This document shows, piece after piece, positions 1 to 7,561 of a stretch of DNA of 16,604 nucleotides (position 1 is the stretch's first letter; the number at the start of each line of letters is the position of its first letter). The notes under the pieces were generated by a model that ran no database searches, was not told the origin of the DNA, and saw nothing but the letters and a program-made list of their open reading frames with translations. Source of the stretch: CS2-K091 sp035527155 (GTDB lineage: Bacteria; Planctomycetota; Phycisphaerae; Sedimentisphaerales; Anaerobacaceae); contig DATLBB010000095.1 in NCBI GenBank assembly GCA_035527155.1, forward strand, positions 1 through 16,604, read 5' to 3'. A program made the position numbers and the translations under genes.

Positions 1-1510
1 ATCCGTAGAGTTCCGGATGCAGGTAATAGCCGCGTGCTTCAACCGTCTTGTCTTCCTCAACCGCTATACGGTTTGCCTTCGCATAGGCATCATGCCTGAT
101 GCCCGTTACCTGCCACGAGACTTTCATCCCCCGCCTGCCCCCGCCTATCTTGAATTGGTTCTCGGAAATCTCCTCAGCCACATAAACGGGCGCAAAACCG
201 CCGATACAGGTCAACTGATATCGAAAATCCCGGTTCAATACTTTGAAATACGCCGGAAGTTTGACCACAGCTTCCCCGTTCTTATCCAAAACCACGTTAC
301 CGTTGTAGACGTTCATCATATCAGGTGACTCGACGAAGCTGTGCTGCAGATATTTGTTTTTCGGATCAAGTGGGTGATCGATCTTGAAGGAACCGCCGCC
401 TTTCGTGAGATTGCCGGTCACATGCACTCTGCCCTGAAAGTATCCCGCGTAGCCCATGCTGCTGTAAGTCTGGCCATAAACACCATAGTTGGTTCCCGAC
501 GAAGAACTGGCCAGCCCATAGACACCCCGGCCTTCGTCGCCCGTGGCGTTACCATAGACGCCCCGGCCATATCTGCCGGCAGCCGCGAACCGGCCGCCTT
601 CGTTTATGAAACTTCCTGTATTGCTGGCCTCACCGTATACGCCCTTGCCTCGGCCACCTTTGGCGACAAAGTAGCCCCCATAGTTCACGACACCGTCACC
701 TGGGCTCGCAGATGCCTCACTGGAGATGGCCCTCCCGGTGGCCTCGGATGTGTTAACGGTCAGCTTGTGATCCGGACTTGTCGTCCCGATGCCGACATTG
801 CCGTTCTTCCATACCGTCGTGAATCCTGGGCCGCCGTATTCATAAATTCCAAGTCCGTAGTCGGTTGTTCCGTCGTTCTGGATCATGAATTTATTCACAC
901 CGTTTTCACGGAAGAGAATACTGGTATCATAATTTGCCGCACAGTCAATGATCAATCCTGCATGCCTGAAGTTGTTGTCAATCATGGGATGTAAGTCGGA
1001 GCCCGGGTCTGTTTCATTTATATGAAGCCTGTAGGTTGGATTCGTCGTCCCGATGCCGACGTTGCCGGGGGGGATTGAATACATATCATCTCCAGAAACC
1101 ATCCAGTCGTTATCACCGCCAGCGCTCTCGGCATAAAGCGCGTAGGGCGTCGGCGTGACCTCCTGCCGAGGACTCAGGGGCGTAAAGGGATCGGCGGTGC
1201 CGCTCGGCCGGACTCCAATCTCCAGCCAGCGAGCATCGCCGCCGAACACACCGCCGCCGAAATCCAGCTCAACTGTAAAGTAGCCGTCTATAACATCGAC
1301 TCCACGAAAAGAAACCGTGCCGTCCAACTGACTTCCATCCGTCGGCGAATCATACAGCTTAAACTCAAACTCGTAGACCCCATCTGCCGGCTCATTAGCC
1401 TCCATAAGCCGGCCCTGGTACGTAAAGGCCGTCCCCATTGGCGCTGCCCTGGCAAGCTCAGCTGTGCAGACCATCAGAACCAAAATTGTTAACATTTTTG
1501 TAGTTTTCAT
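1..1510 (-). CDS. Secreted VGIGTTxP-repeat surface/fibre-like protein (3' end outside window)
   Basis: An open frame of 503 codons runs from ATG at 1510 off the left edge with no stop; the plus-strand ORFs over this stretch are shadows. The start has a good ribosome binding site (AGGAG about 8 bases upstream). Residues 1-22 are a Sec signal peptide with likely cleavage after ARA. Residues 27-130 form a beta-rich module typical of planctomycete surface proteins (FTYQGRL near 29, ending TPTPYALYAESA). The motif NVGIGTTNP at about 150 and its copy NVGIGTTSP at about 238 are the hallmark of fibre-like proteins. Glycine-rich units with a GVYG core recur at about 289-345, probably a repetitive fibre shaft. 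From about 374 a conserved C-terminal module begins (FKIDHPLDP, HSFVESPDMMNVYNG). Such proteins are known from phage fibres and from bacterial surface proteins; no phage genes lie nearby, so a host surface or adhesion role is inferred. The exact function is unknown. Confidence 0.85.
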   Translation of the reverse strand, partial: MKTTKMLTILVLMVCTAELARAAPMGTAFTYQGRLMEANEPADGVYEFEFKLYDSPTDGSQLDGTVSFRGVDVIDGYFTVELDFGGGVFGGDARWLEIGVRPSGTADPFTPLSPRQEVTPTPYALYAESAGGDNDWMVSGDDMYSIPPGNVGIGTTNPTYRLHINETDPGSDLHPMIDNNFRHAGLIIDCAANYDTSILFRENGVNKFMIQNDGTTDYGLGIYEYGGPGFTTVWKNGNVGIGTTSPDHKLTVNTSEATGRAISSEASASPGDGVVNYGGYFVAKGGRGKGVYGEASNTGSFINEGGRFAAAGRYGRGVYGNATGDEGRGVYGLASSSSGTNYGVYGQTYSSMGYAGYFQGRVHVTGNLTKGGGSFKIDHPLDPKNKYLQHSFVESPDMMNVYNGNVVLDKNGEAVVKLPAYFKVLNRDFRYQLTCIGGFAPVYVAEEISENQFKIGGGRRGMKVSWQVTGIRHDAYAKANRIAVEEDKTVEARGYYLHPELYG

Positions 1511-1622
1511 CGTTTTTCTCCTTTCTAAAATTGTTAAATTTGGCTGTGCACACTGTGCGCACCGATATCTTTTTGCGAAATTTCGCAGAGATGGGTAAAT
1601 ATGGTTGAATTCTCATCATCAT
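1458..1622 (-). CDS. Possible 54-residue leader ORF overlapping the surface-protein start
   Basis: On the minus strand GGAGG (1633-1629) lies 6 bases before ATG at 1622, an ideal Shine-Dalgarno spacing. The frame starts MMMRIQPYLP and is open for 54 residues, ending with TGA at 1458-1460. It overlaps the first 53 bases of the downstream gene in a different frame. It also begins just downstream of the predicted transcription start near 1650, so it would be the first ORF on the message. The peptide is basic and has no recognised domain. It may be a regulatory leader coupling translation, or a chance frame in the 5' UTR. A second small frame starting MDDDENST at 1626 is possible but sits too close to the same Shine-Dalgarno. 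Confidence 0.3.
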   Translation of the reverse strand: MMMRIQPYLPISAKFRKKISVRTVCTAKFNNFRKEKNDENYKNVNNFGSDGLHS

Positions 1623-1657
1623 CCATTACCTCCTGTAAAGCTACTTAAAACAATGCA

Positions 1658-1686
1658 ATTATCCACATTTTGCCCCTCAGAGTCAA
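1658..1686 (-). promoter_or_regulatory. Sigma70-like promoter for the minus-strand surface protein
   Basis: Read on the minus strand, TTGACT (1686-1681) and GATAAT (1663-1658) are separated by exactly 17 bases, close to the sigma70 consensus TTGACA-17-TATAAT. Transcription would start near 1650, about 140 bases before the ATG at 1510. This leaves a long leader that contains the GGAGG at 1629-1633 and a 14-base palindrome at 1574-1587. Confidence 0.5.
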
Positions 1687-2034
1687 GCAATTTATGAGAA
1701 ATCCCAGGATGTCCACCCCCCAAAGCACTGTTTTTTGCTTGACCGAGGGCGGTAGATTCTGTAATATTAAAGTTTGTCCTGTGACTGTGCTTCTAAAGTC
1801 GAAAGGACTGAAGTACAATCGCAGGTCTTCGGGCAAATTAAGCATTTTTTTGATTTGCAGCTCTTTTGGCTGCCCGAGATCTGAGGCAATACAAGCATCC
1901 ATAATAACGGCTGCTTATAAGGTGGAGGCCCCATAAAAGAGTGAGTTTTTTTAGCTGCGCTCACCTCTGGAACTCAAATAGGTCTCTGATCTGAGTCAAA
2001 TGGTCAGTACTCTGCCAAAAACGGAATTTTATCT
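1687..2034. other. Intergenic stretch with no recognised gene
   Basis: This is the spacer between two divergent secreted-protein genes. Short frames exist on both strands (for example 1645-1902 minus and 1670-1936 plus). They overlap each other, lack good ribosome binding sites and match no family I recognise. I saw no convincing promoter for the gene at 2047. Confidence 0.5.
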
Positions 2035-2126
2035 GGAGGGCAAAAAATGAGCAATAAAAGTCTAATTAGCTTCGTGGTGCTGTTTGGCGCAGCCGGCTCG
2101 GCGATAGCGGCGACCCTTGCCTGCCT

Positions 2127-3269
2127 ATGCAGCCGCCCAAAGTAAGGAATGTTGCGGTCAGTCAAGGCGTTTACGATGACTACGTGCATATATTCTATGA
2201 CTTAACGAATCCGGAGCTGATGAGTAGTGTTGGTGCAGATTGCAACATCACGTTCGAGTTCTGGCCCGACCCCAACGGCAACTGGGCAGAGATTTACAGC
2301 AGCTTTCCTAATACCGTTGAGCCTAATACAGCCTTGTGCATAAAATGGAACAATCCCAACGATTGGTATGGCAGCGCCTGTAAGGTGCGCATCACCGCCC
2401 AAGAGACTAAGCCACCGTTCTTCATGGGACAGGCTGAATCCGGGCCGTTCCGCTTAGGAGCAGGACAACGCGCACCGATACCCCAAATAGACGGGGTGAC
2501 TGCCAAACAACGCAAAGATGCCAGCAAATTAGTGGATATTTATTACGACCTGTCGGCGGATGAGCCCAATTACGAGTATTATGTTTATGTGCAGATAAGC
2601 ACGGATGAAGGAAAAAACTTCGATGTGAATGCTGTGGGAGTGAGTGGCGATGTCGGCGCACGTCAGCAAGCGGATAAAGCAAAACACATTATCTGGAACC
2701 CAGCGATTGACCTGGGAGCCGAAGCGAGTGAGCCGAACTGCATGGTTAAGGTTTCGGTGCACGGATTTGCTGATGCGGTTTCCGAAGTTTTCGGCATCGA
2801 ATCAGTTGGGCCAGGAGATCTGTTCGGGGCGGTCTACGATAGCAGTACGGGCCAACCCATAGAAGGCGCTGAAGTCTCAGTGTACGACTCGCGGAATCCT
2901 TTGCAACCGCCGATTACCCCAATGAACACGACGGACCTGAAAGGTGAATTCGGTTTCACCGGGCTGACTGCAGGAGAGAAAATAATTATTGTTGTGAAGG
3001 CCGGCTGCTTGCCGGTTTGGAAGACCGCAACTATAGGAGAAGCGTCCCGTACCTGGGTAAACCTTGCCATGTGCCCGCTGGGTGCTGTCTATAAGGCTGC
3101 CGGCACTGAGGTTGGTGCTATCGCATCGGCGCCGGAGGTGGTCAGCGTGCGCGGTAAATACTGTGGTCCAGATAAATATGCCTGCTATTTACATGGCATC
3201 TCTTTGCAGGAATCGTTTGAGGTCGAAATCAATTGGCCCGGTAATGATTCAAATGAGGTCAATGGATAA
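2127..3269 (+). CDS. N-terminal fragment: Ig-like modules plus carboxypeptidase-regulatory-like module
   Basis: This is the intact 380-codon piece between the two frameshifts. ATG 2127 has no Shine-Dalgarno and is probably an internal methionine; the true start would be 2047. Residues 6-105 and about 119-228 are two related beta-sandwich modules. Each opens with a V-x-x-V/A-x-Q-R-like strand and then a YYDL or FYDL motif (VHIFYDL, VDIYYDL). The second continues with SGDVG and KHIIWNP, a module seen repeatedly in Planctomycetota and Lentisphaerae secreted proteins. Residues about 231-320 resemble the carboxypeptidase regulatory-like (CNA-B-like) fold: GAVYDSSTGQPIEGAEV, then GEFGFTGLTAGEKIIIVVKA. 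The fragment ends at TAA 3267-3269, directly after the second shift point. Pre-albumin-like modules of this sort are usually spacers or adhesive parts of exported proteins. Confidence 0.6.
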   Translation: MQPPKVRNVAVSQGVYDDYVHIFYDLTNPELMSSVGADCNITFEFWPDPNGNWAEIYSSFPNTVEPNTALCIKWNNPNDWYGSACKVRITAQETKPPFFMGQAESGPFRLGAGQRAPIPQIDGVTAKQRKDASKLVDIYYDLSADEPNYEYYVYVQISTDEGKNFDVNAVGVSGDVGARQQADKAKHIIWNPAIDLGAEASEPNCMVKVSVHGFADAVSEVFGIESVGPGDLFGAVYDSSTGQPIEGAEVSVYDSRNPLQPPITPMNTTDLKGEFGFTGLTAGEKIIIVVKAGCLPVWKTATIGEASRTWVNLAMCPLGAVYKAAGTEVGAIASAPEVVSVRGKYCGPDKYACYLHGISLQESFEVEINWPGNDSNEVNG

Positions 3270-3607
3270 CACAGACGCATCCATCTGGCGCTCCATATAT
3301 ACAGCCTTGCTCAGGTGACAAAGTCACGCGGACTTTCGATATGGGCAACGATATCGGCGAAGGTAGTCTGGAGGTAATGGCCGTTTCTCAGAGCGGGTCG
3401 GAATCGGAAATATACAGGGTGAATCTGGATGTGGCTGAACCACCTCCACTTCTCAAACAACTGATAGGTGTTACATAAGGCATTTTATATATACCTGTTC
3501 CCACAGGCGAGGGATTTGAATACAGGATACTTGGATTAAGTGGGGCAAATATTGGCGCCGGCAAGTTCGAGGGAACAACAACAACAAACATTCCCATCTT
3601 TAATAAA

Positions 3608-6600
3608 GTGATGGAGATAGGGCTGAAACTGGAGAAACAATCAATAGAAGAAGAGAAGGGAGGCGGGTCTTTCAGCGGCAGACTTTCGGGGATGGTAACC
3701 AGCGACGGAAAGGCAGAGATGTTTTCTGTCGGCTGGGACAAGGAACACAAAAAGGAGCTTCGTAAATCAGTAAAGGGCAAGGAAGGGCTCAAATTGCCGT
3801 TTGTTTCGGCCATGCCCAGGGCTTCGGTGGGGTTCTATTTCTATTGGGACAGTGACGAAAAACAATGGGTGCCTGGCGGAGCATTTGGCTTGGGCTGCAA
3901 CTTTCTGTACTCCTCACCCCCATTTGTGGTCGGTTCAGTTCTCGGCGTGCCAATCTATCTCCTTGCCGAGATAAGTCTGGATTTGGCTTTGAATCTCGGT
4001 CTCTATGGATGGGAACCTCAGTGGTCGGGGGACTTCCAATTTGAACCACTTGGCAAAGGGGTTTTGGGAGCTGGCATTGCCAAGTCGGTATGTGTGGAAG
4101 GTTACCTCGGAGGCGGGTTCCATAGTACTGTGCAGTTCTTGCCTGAAGGTACGTGGCCAGGGCAGTGGGACAAGCCTTACATCGTTGTGGTAGGTGGTGT
4201 GCGGGCCCAGGTAGGACCATTTTCGGCTGAAATGCCCATGCGGCATGAGTGGCACAATCCAAGCTCGTCGTACAATGAGTTCGGACCGTTCCAATTGCTA
4301 CCGCGGGAGGATTATGATGACCCTGACCCCTGTGACTTTAAGGGAGAAATCCCATTGGCCGGAGGAACAGAAAAGCCTTACCCATACAGGGACGGGGCAG
4401 TGTTTCCGTATTCTGTGCCGCAGGTGGTGCGGGTAGGCAACGATATATTGGCGGTGTGGATAAATGACGATACCAGCCGAATTAAAATCAATCGCACGGA
4501 ATTGACATATGCCACGTACGACGGTCACGACTGGACCGAGCCTAAAGCAGTAGATCCAAATAGTCGCACGGCTGATATGAACCCCCAGTTGATTTCGCTT
4601 GGCGATGGCAAAGCTGTTTGTATCTGGCAGGATGCCAAAACAGAGTTGAGCGATAGTGACAGCGTTCAGACGTTCTTATCACAGATGGAGATTGCGGTCA
4701 GTATCTATGATGGCGTAACGTGGTCGGAGCCGAACTACTTGACGGATGATGATGACCTTGACCGTTCGCCACAAATAGCCGGCCCTAATGAGAACAGTCT
4801 GCTTGCTATCTGGATAAAAGAAACGGGTAATGAGTTATTCAGCAGTAGTCGTGATTCCCAAAGCATGAGATACTCAACATACGATGATGTAAATGGTTGG
4901 ACTGAGGCTGCGCCGGTTAACCGTGTATCGGCTTCGTTTGTAGGGGAGATTATGGATGCAGCTCTGGCATATGACGGCAACAACGCAACTTACGTGTTCT
5001 GCATAGATGATGATCCTACTAACACTAATGAGGCGGAGCTCTTTATTCAGAGGTATTCGGTCGGCACGTGGACAATGGAACTACCCGAGCTTTTGACTGT
5101 ATATGATGATATCGGCGATGTGTCTCCCAGGCTGTCTTATGATCCGAACGGTAATTTGCTGCTGTTCTGGGTAAGAGGAAACGAAATTCGCATGGCAAAG
5201 GAATCTGACTTTACTTCCTACGATTTTAGCACGGACCCTAACGCATACTCCAGAGTGGTTGCTATGCCAGATGAATCAATGGTTAGCGAAGATTTTTATC
5301 CTGTTGTAGACCCCAACACTGAACAGATTGGTGCCTCAATGGGCGTTAAAGACTTTGCTGTGGTTACTGACAAGGAGACTGGACAAATGGCCCTGGTTTG
5401 GAGCGACGTGTCGCAGCCTTATATCGATCCTGACCTCCTCGATCCCAACCTCCCTGGCCCAAACCTGCTCGACCCAAATCACATCGATCCAAACCGCCTT
5501 GATCCAAACCTCATCGACCTAAATCTGTTCCAGACCAGTTACGACATCTGGGTCTGTTATTACGAGCCGAACATAATGGTTTGGAGCATGCCACGACAGC
5601 GTACGTGGGATGATGCAGTAGAGCGGTTTATCAGCGGCGCCTTTGATCCCAATCACAACCTGTTTTGCATTTATGATAAAGCCCAGACCGACTACAACAA
5701 TGTAGTTGAGCCTTTTTGGACCGACAATCCGAGCGACCCCAACTTCGACCCCGACTTTCCGAAAGAGGTCGAAGTTAAAGGCAAGCCTGAACGCGGTCGA
5801 AGTGATCTGTACTATATGAGTTATCGGATGGGAGTGGATTTATCGTTGGCCGTAGAGGCCCTGGAGATAGTGCCGCCAAATCCGCTGCCGGGAACAGAGG
5901 TAACGATCATAGCTAAGATCAAGAATCTCGGTGAATTACCCATCTCGAATATCAAGCTGGACTTCCTCTACGTTGATCCTAACATTAACTCTCTTGGTCT
6001 TGATCCTAACTATTGGTTCCTTGACCCTAATGATCCTAACTATTGCTTCAGCGAACCTAACTATTCCTATCTTGACCCTAATAATTACGTAAAATTGATT
6101 TATTCCCTCGTGGTATGCGAACCAAATCATGTCCCCGGTGATTTCCGGGTAGATCGACGTGTGGACATAATCGACCTTGCCTTCTTTGCCAGTCATTGGC
6201 TGGGTGACTGTACCGTTGACAACAATCAGTGCGATGGAACCGACCTTTACCCGGACGATATGCATAGGGTCAACTTCAGAGATTTTGCGATTGTGGCAAA
6301 GAATTGGGAAACTATTGCCGGACCGCTGTGTGGCGGCAGTGAAGTAGAGGTCGCAGTACCATGGCCTCAGTTACCAGAGGTTCCTCATGTACGTAATATG
6401 ATAAGCGGCTTTTGGACCGATGTGAACGATTTTTGGAGAAAAATATATGTCGTAGTTTCTTCTGATGACGACGAACAGGGTGAAAGAAATACGAACAACA
6501 ATACTGCCAGTTGTGAAACAATGAGGCCTGACCTGACGGTTAGCGAGATGACTGTACAGACAGTAGGGACCAATGACATCATTACCGTCCGCGTAGCGAA

Positions 6601-6844
6601 CGAAGGGGCTTTAAAGGCGAACGCCATTAAAGGCGGCGCTGTATTGCGAGCGGACAATCCAAACAGTGGGCTGGATTTAAGGAGCGAAGATATCCCTGAG
6701 ATAGCTACCGGAGCGTATTATGATGTTCCATTCACGGTGACTCATGGCGTGATCAACGAGAAGGCTTATGCCATTGTCGATCCAAATGAGACTGTCGAGG
6801 AATTCAACGAGGATAACAACATTCGGTCGGTTACAATCCGGTGA
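3608..6844 (+). CDS. C-terminal fragment: predicted beta-propeller, DPN repeats, CARDB and dockerin-like modules
   Basis: This is the 1078-codon piece after the in-frame stop. GTG 3608 has no ribosome binding site and the frame is open from 3479, so it is a continuation, not a true start. Residues 1-250 are glycine- and aromatic-rich, of unknown fold. Residues about 255-600 hold repeated blade-like strands (ATYDGHDWTEP, SIYDGVTWSEP, STYDDVNGWTEA, each followed by LAVWI/LAIWI-type strands), suggesting a sialidase-like beta-propeller. Tandem DPN units follow at 606-641. CARDB-like sequence starts at about 742 (VDLSLAVEALEIVPPNPLPG), is interrupted at about 788-908 by DPN repeats and a dockerin-like pair, and resumes at GGSEVEVAVPWP, ending NTNNNTAS. 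A second complete CARDB module occupies 973-1078 (PDLTVSEMTV to EEFNEDNNIRSVTIR). The fragment contains about 16 DPN tripeptides. No catalytic motif is recognised. Confidence 0.65.
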   Translation: MMEIGLKLEKQSIEEEKGGGSFSGRLSGMVTSDGKAEMFSVGWDKEHKKELRKSVKGKEGLKLPFVSAMPRASVGFYFYWDSDEKQWVPGGAFGLGCNFLYSSPPFVVGSVLGVPIYLLAEISLDLALNLGLYGWEPQWSGDFQFEPLGKGVLGAGIAKSVCVEGYLGGGFHSTVQFLPEGTWPGQWDKPYIVVVGGVRAQVGPFSAEMPMRHEWHNPSSSYNEFGPFQLLPREDYDDPDPCDFKGEIPLAGGTEKPYPYRDGAVFPYSVPQVVRVGNDILAVWINDDTSRIKINRTELTYATYDGHDWTEPKAVDPNSRTADMNPQLISLGDGKAVCIWQDAKTELSDSDSVQTFLSQMEIAVSIYDGVTWSEPNYLTDDDDLDRSPQIAGPNENSLLAIWIKETGNELFSSSRDSQSMRYSTYDDVNGWTEAAPVNRVSASFVGEIMDAALAYDGNNATYVFCIDDDPTNTNEAELFIQRYSVGTWTMELPELLTVYDDIGDVSPRLSYDPNGNLLLFWVRGNEIRMAKESDFTSYDFSTDPNAYSRVVAMPDESMVSEDFYPVVDPNTEQIGASMGVKDFAVVTDKETGQMALVWSDVSQPYIDPDLLDPNLPGPNLLDPNHIDPNRLDPNLIDLNLFQTSYDIWVCYYEPNIMVWSMPRQRTWDDAVERFISGAFDPNHNLFCIYDKAQTDYNNVVEPFWTDNPSDPNFDPDFPKEVEVKGKPERGRSDLYYMSYRMGVDLSLAVEALEIVPPNPLPGTEVTIIAKIKNLGELPISNIKLDFLYVDPNINSLGLDPNYWFLDPNDPNYCFSEPNYSYLDPNNYVKLIYSLVVCEPNHVPGDFRVDRRVDIIDLAFFASHWLGDCTVDNNQCDGTDLYPDDMHRVNFRDFAIVAKNWETIAGPLCGGSEVEVAVPWPQLPEVPHVRNMISGFWTDVNDFWRKIYVVVSSDDDEQGERNTNNNTASCETMRPDLTVSEMTVQTVGTNDIITVRVANEGALKANAIKGGAVLRADNPNSGLDLRSEDIPEIATGAYYDVPFTVTHGVINEKAYAIVDPNETVEEFNEDNNIRSVTIR
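5423..5527 (+). repeat. Seven tandem 15-bp units encoding xDPNx
   Basis: Seven consecutive 15-base units encode the pentapeptides IDPDL, LDPNL, PGPNL, LDPNH, IDPNR, LDPNL and IDLNL. The DNA units have diverged (atcgatcctgacctc, ctcgatcccaacctc, cttgatccaaacctc), but the five-residue period is exact. The array lies between the predicted beta-propeller and the CARDB region and could be an extended linker. Confidence 0.75.
5972..6088 (+). repeat. Irregular DPN/EPN repeat cluster inside the CARDB region
   Basis: Six DPN or EPN motifs occur within 39 codons (VDPN, LDPNYWF, LDPNDPN, EPNYSY, LDPNNY). The DNA core gatcctaactattg recurs. Spacing varies from 3 to 9 residues, unlike the strict 15-bp array upstream, so this cluster is related in content but not in period. 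It directly precedes the dockerin-like pair. Confidence 0.6.
6131..6322 (+). other. Dockerin-like EF-hand pair inserted within a CARDB module
   Basis: These codons (residues about 842-905 of the 3608 frame) encode two EF-hand-like helices: GDFRVDRRVDIIDLAFFA followed by SHWL, and DMHRVNFRDFAIVAKNW. The pattern matches the planctomycete dockerin-like consensus (GDFNxDGxVDxxDLxxLAxxWL). The asparagine/aspartate at loop position 3 and the loop glycine are replaced by arginine in the first repeat, and the second loop is irregular, so calcium binding may be weakened. The module sits in mid-protein rather than at the C-terminus. Confidence 0.6.
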
Positions 6845-6863
6845 GAATGAAGAATGGCGACTC

Positions 6864-6880
6864 ATCCTCGTAGAGGATTT
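6864..6880 (+). terminator. Weak hairpin after the large secreted-protein gene
   Basis: ATCCTC, loop GTA, GAGGAT form a perfect 6-bp stem starting 20 bases after the stop codon, followed by only a short T run (TTTC). It could be a weak terminator or chance. Confidence 0.25.
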
Positions 6881-7561
6881 CATATTTCTCATCTAAGCTG
6901 TTTGTCTATCTGCCGCCAAGGGCTTTGTCATAGATGTCCATTTGTAGCGAATACTGGTTCCAGAGTAAATGTAAGTACGCTTAGACACTGGCGCAGACAC
7001 TGGAAGAACAATCGCCGACACTACTGTGTGTTCTCAAAATGCCCGCCGAACTGATAAGTAGAATGCCATGCCAAAAGGCAAAGTCTTTGCTTGAGGCCTC
7101 AGCAAGCGGCGCGACAAGTATTCTCCAAACGTCCATGGAAAGACCAACGGATTTCTAAATCTAAACAGGGTTTTGTAAGTATTTGTGAATAAAGGACTAA
7201 TGATTGCCAAATAAAGACTTATGATGCTGATGGTAGACCAACGAAGAACCAAAGTAGCATCAAAGGTGCAAAGTTGGTACGCGTTTTGGTGCGCGTGTTC
7301 AGTTCGCACGATATATTATCATCGCACTACCACCTGAGATGGGAACAAACGGGGACAAAATGAATAAGCAGGTCAGTGCCTATAAACCCACCGCAGTTCC
7401 ATATCAGTGCGGTTGTGGGTGCGCCACTGAATTTCTTGATTGCAATCCTCGCAAGGCTTTAATATCATCATGCAACGACACAGCTTGGGTGCGTAGCCAA
7501 TCCTGGCAGGTAGCGCAGGTATCCCGTTAAACTGAAACTCAGGTTATATGGAACCCAAAAA
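6881..7561. other. Intergenic stretch with no convincing gene
   Basis: About 680 bases hold only short frames (6854-7054 plus, 7034-7309 minus, 7339-7530 plus). They have unremarkable composition, no clear ribosome binding sites and no recognised family. One imperfect inverted repeat occurs: ACCCAC-CGCA at 7386-7395 pairs with TGCG-gtt-GTGGGT at 7408-7420. A mini-ORF of five codons (7548-7565) overlaps the start of the next gene by ATGA. Confidence 0.5.

Larger units (their letters stand above)
2047..6844 (+). pseudogene. Large secreted multidomain protein, disrupted by two frameshifts and one stop
   Basis: These fragments read as one gene. GGAGG (2035-2039) precedes ATG at 2047 by 7 bases. 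The ATG opens a signal peptide (MSNKSLISFVVLFG, then SAIAA) that runs out of frame and stops at 2143-2145. A base lost near 2112 would restore AIAADPCLPMQPPKV and join the frame open to 3269. Another base lost near 3258-3260 would join it to the frame reading EVQWITQTHPSGAPY. That frame meets one TAA at 3476-3478 and then stays open to 6844. With two bases restored the locus is exactly 4800 nt, a 1599-residue protein if the TAA is read through. Domain order: signal peptide, two Ig-like modules, a carboxypeptidase-regulatory-like module, an unknown region, a predicted beta-propeller, and CARDB modules with an inserted dockerin-like pair. It is an exported, probably surface, protein of unknown function. 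The breaks may be real decay or consensus errors. Confidence 0.75.

Noticed and set aside
17..994. Plus-strand ORFs 17-328 and 341-994
   Set aside because: They are antisense to a well-supported minus-strand surface protein with a signal peptide and VGIGTTxP motifs; their own translations show no domain.
1574..1587. Perfect 14-base palindrome tgcgaaatttcgca as an operator
   Set aside because: About one such palindrome is expected by chance in a window this long, there is no second copy, and it lies well downstream of the predicted promoter.
1645..1936. Overlapping ORFs 1645-1902 (minus) and 1670-1936 (plus)
   Set aside because: They lie on opposite strands over the same bases, lack ribosome binding sites and match no recognised family; the minus one also contains the promoter of the downstream gene.
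3388..3813. Minus-strand ORF over the break region of the large gene
   Set aside because: It is serine/proline/leucine-rich antisense translation of a coding frame on the plus strand; no start signal or domain.
5423..5527. Tandem 15-bp array as a CRISPR or non-coding minisatellite
   Set aside because: The units have no spacers, are far too short, and the period keeps a five-residue peptide in frame inside a long coding region.
7386..7420. Imperfect inverted repeat as a terminator or riboswitch
   Set aside because: Ten pairs with a three-base bulge, no T run and no conserved motif; it could easily be chance.
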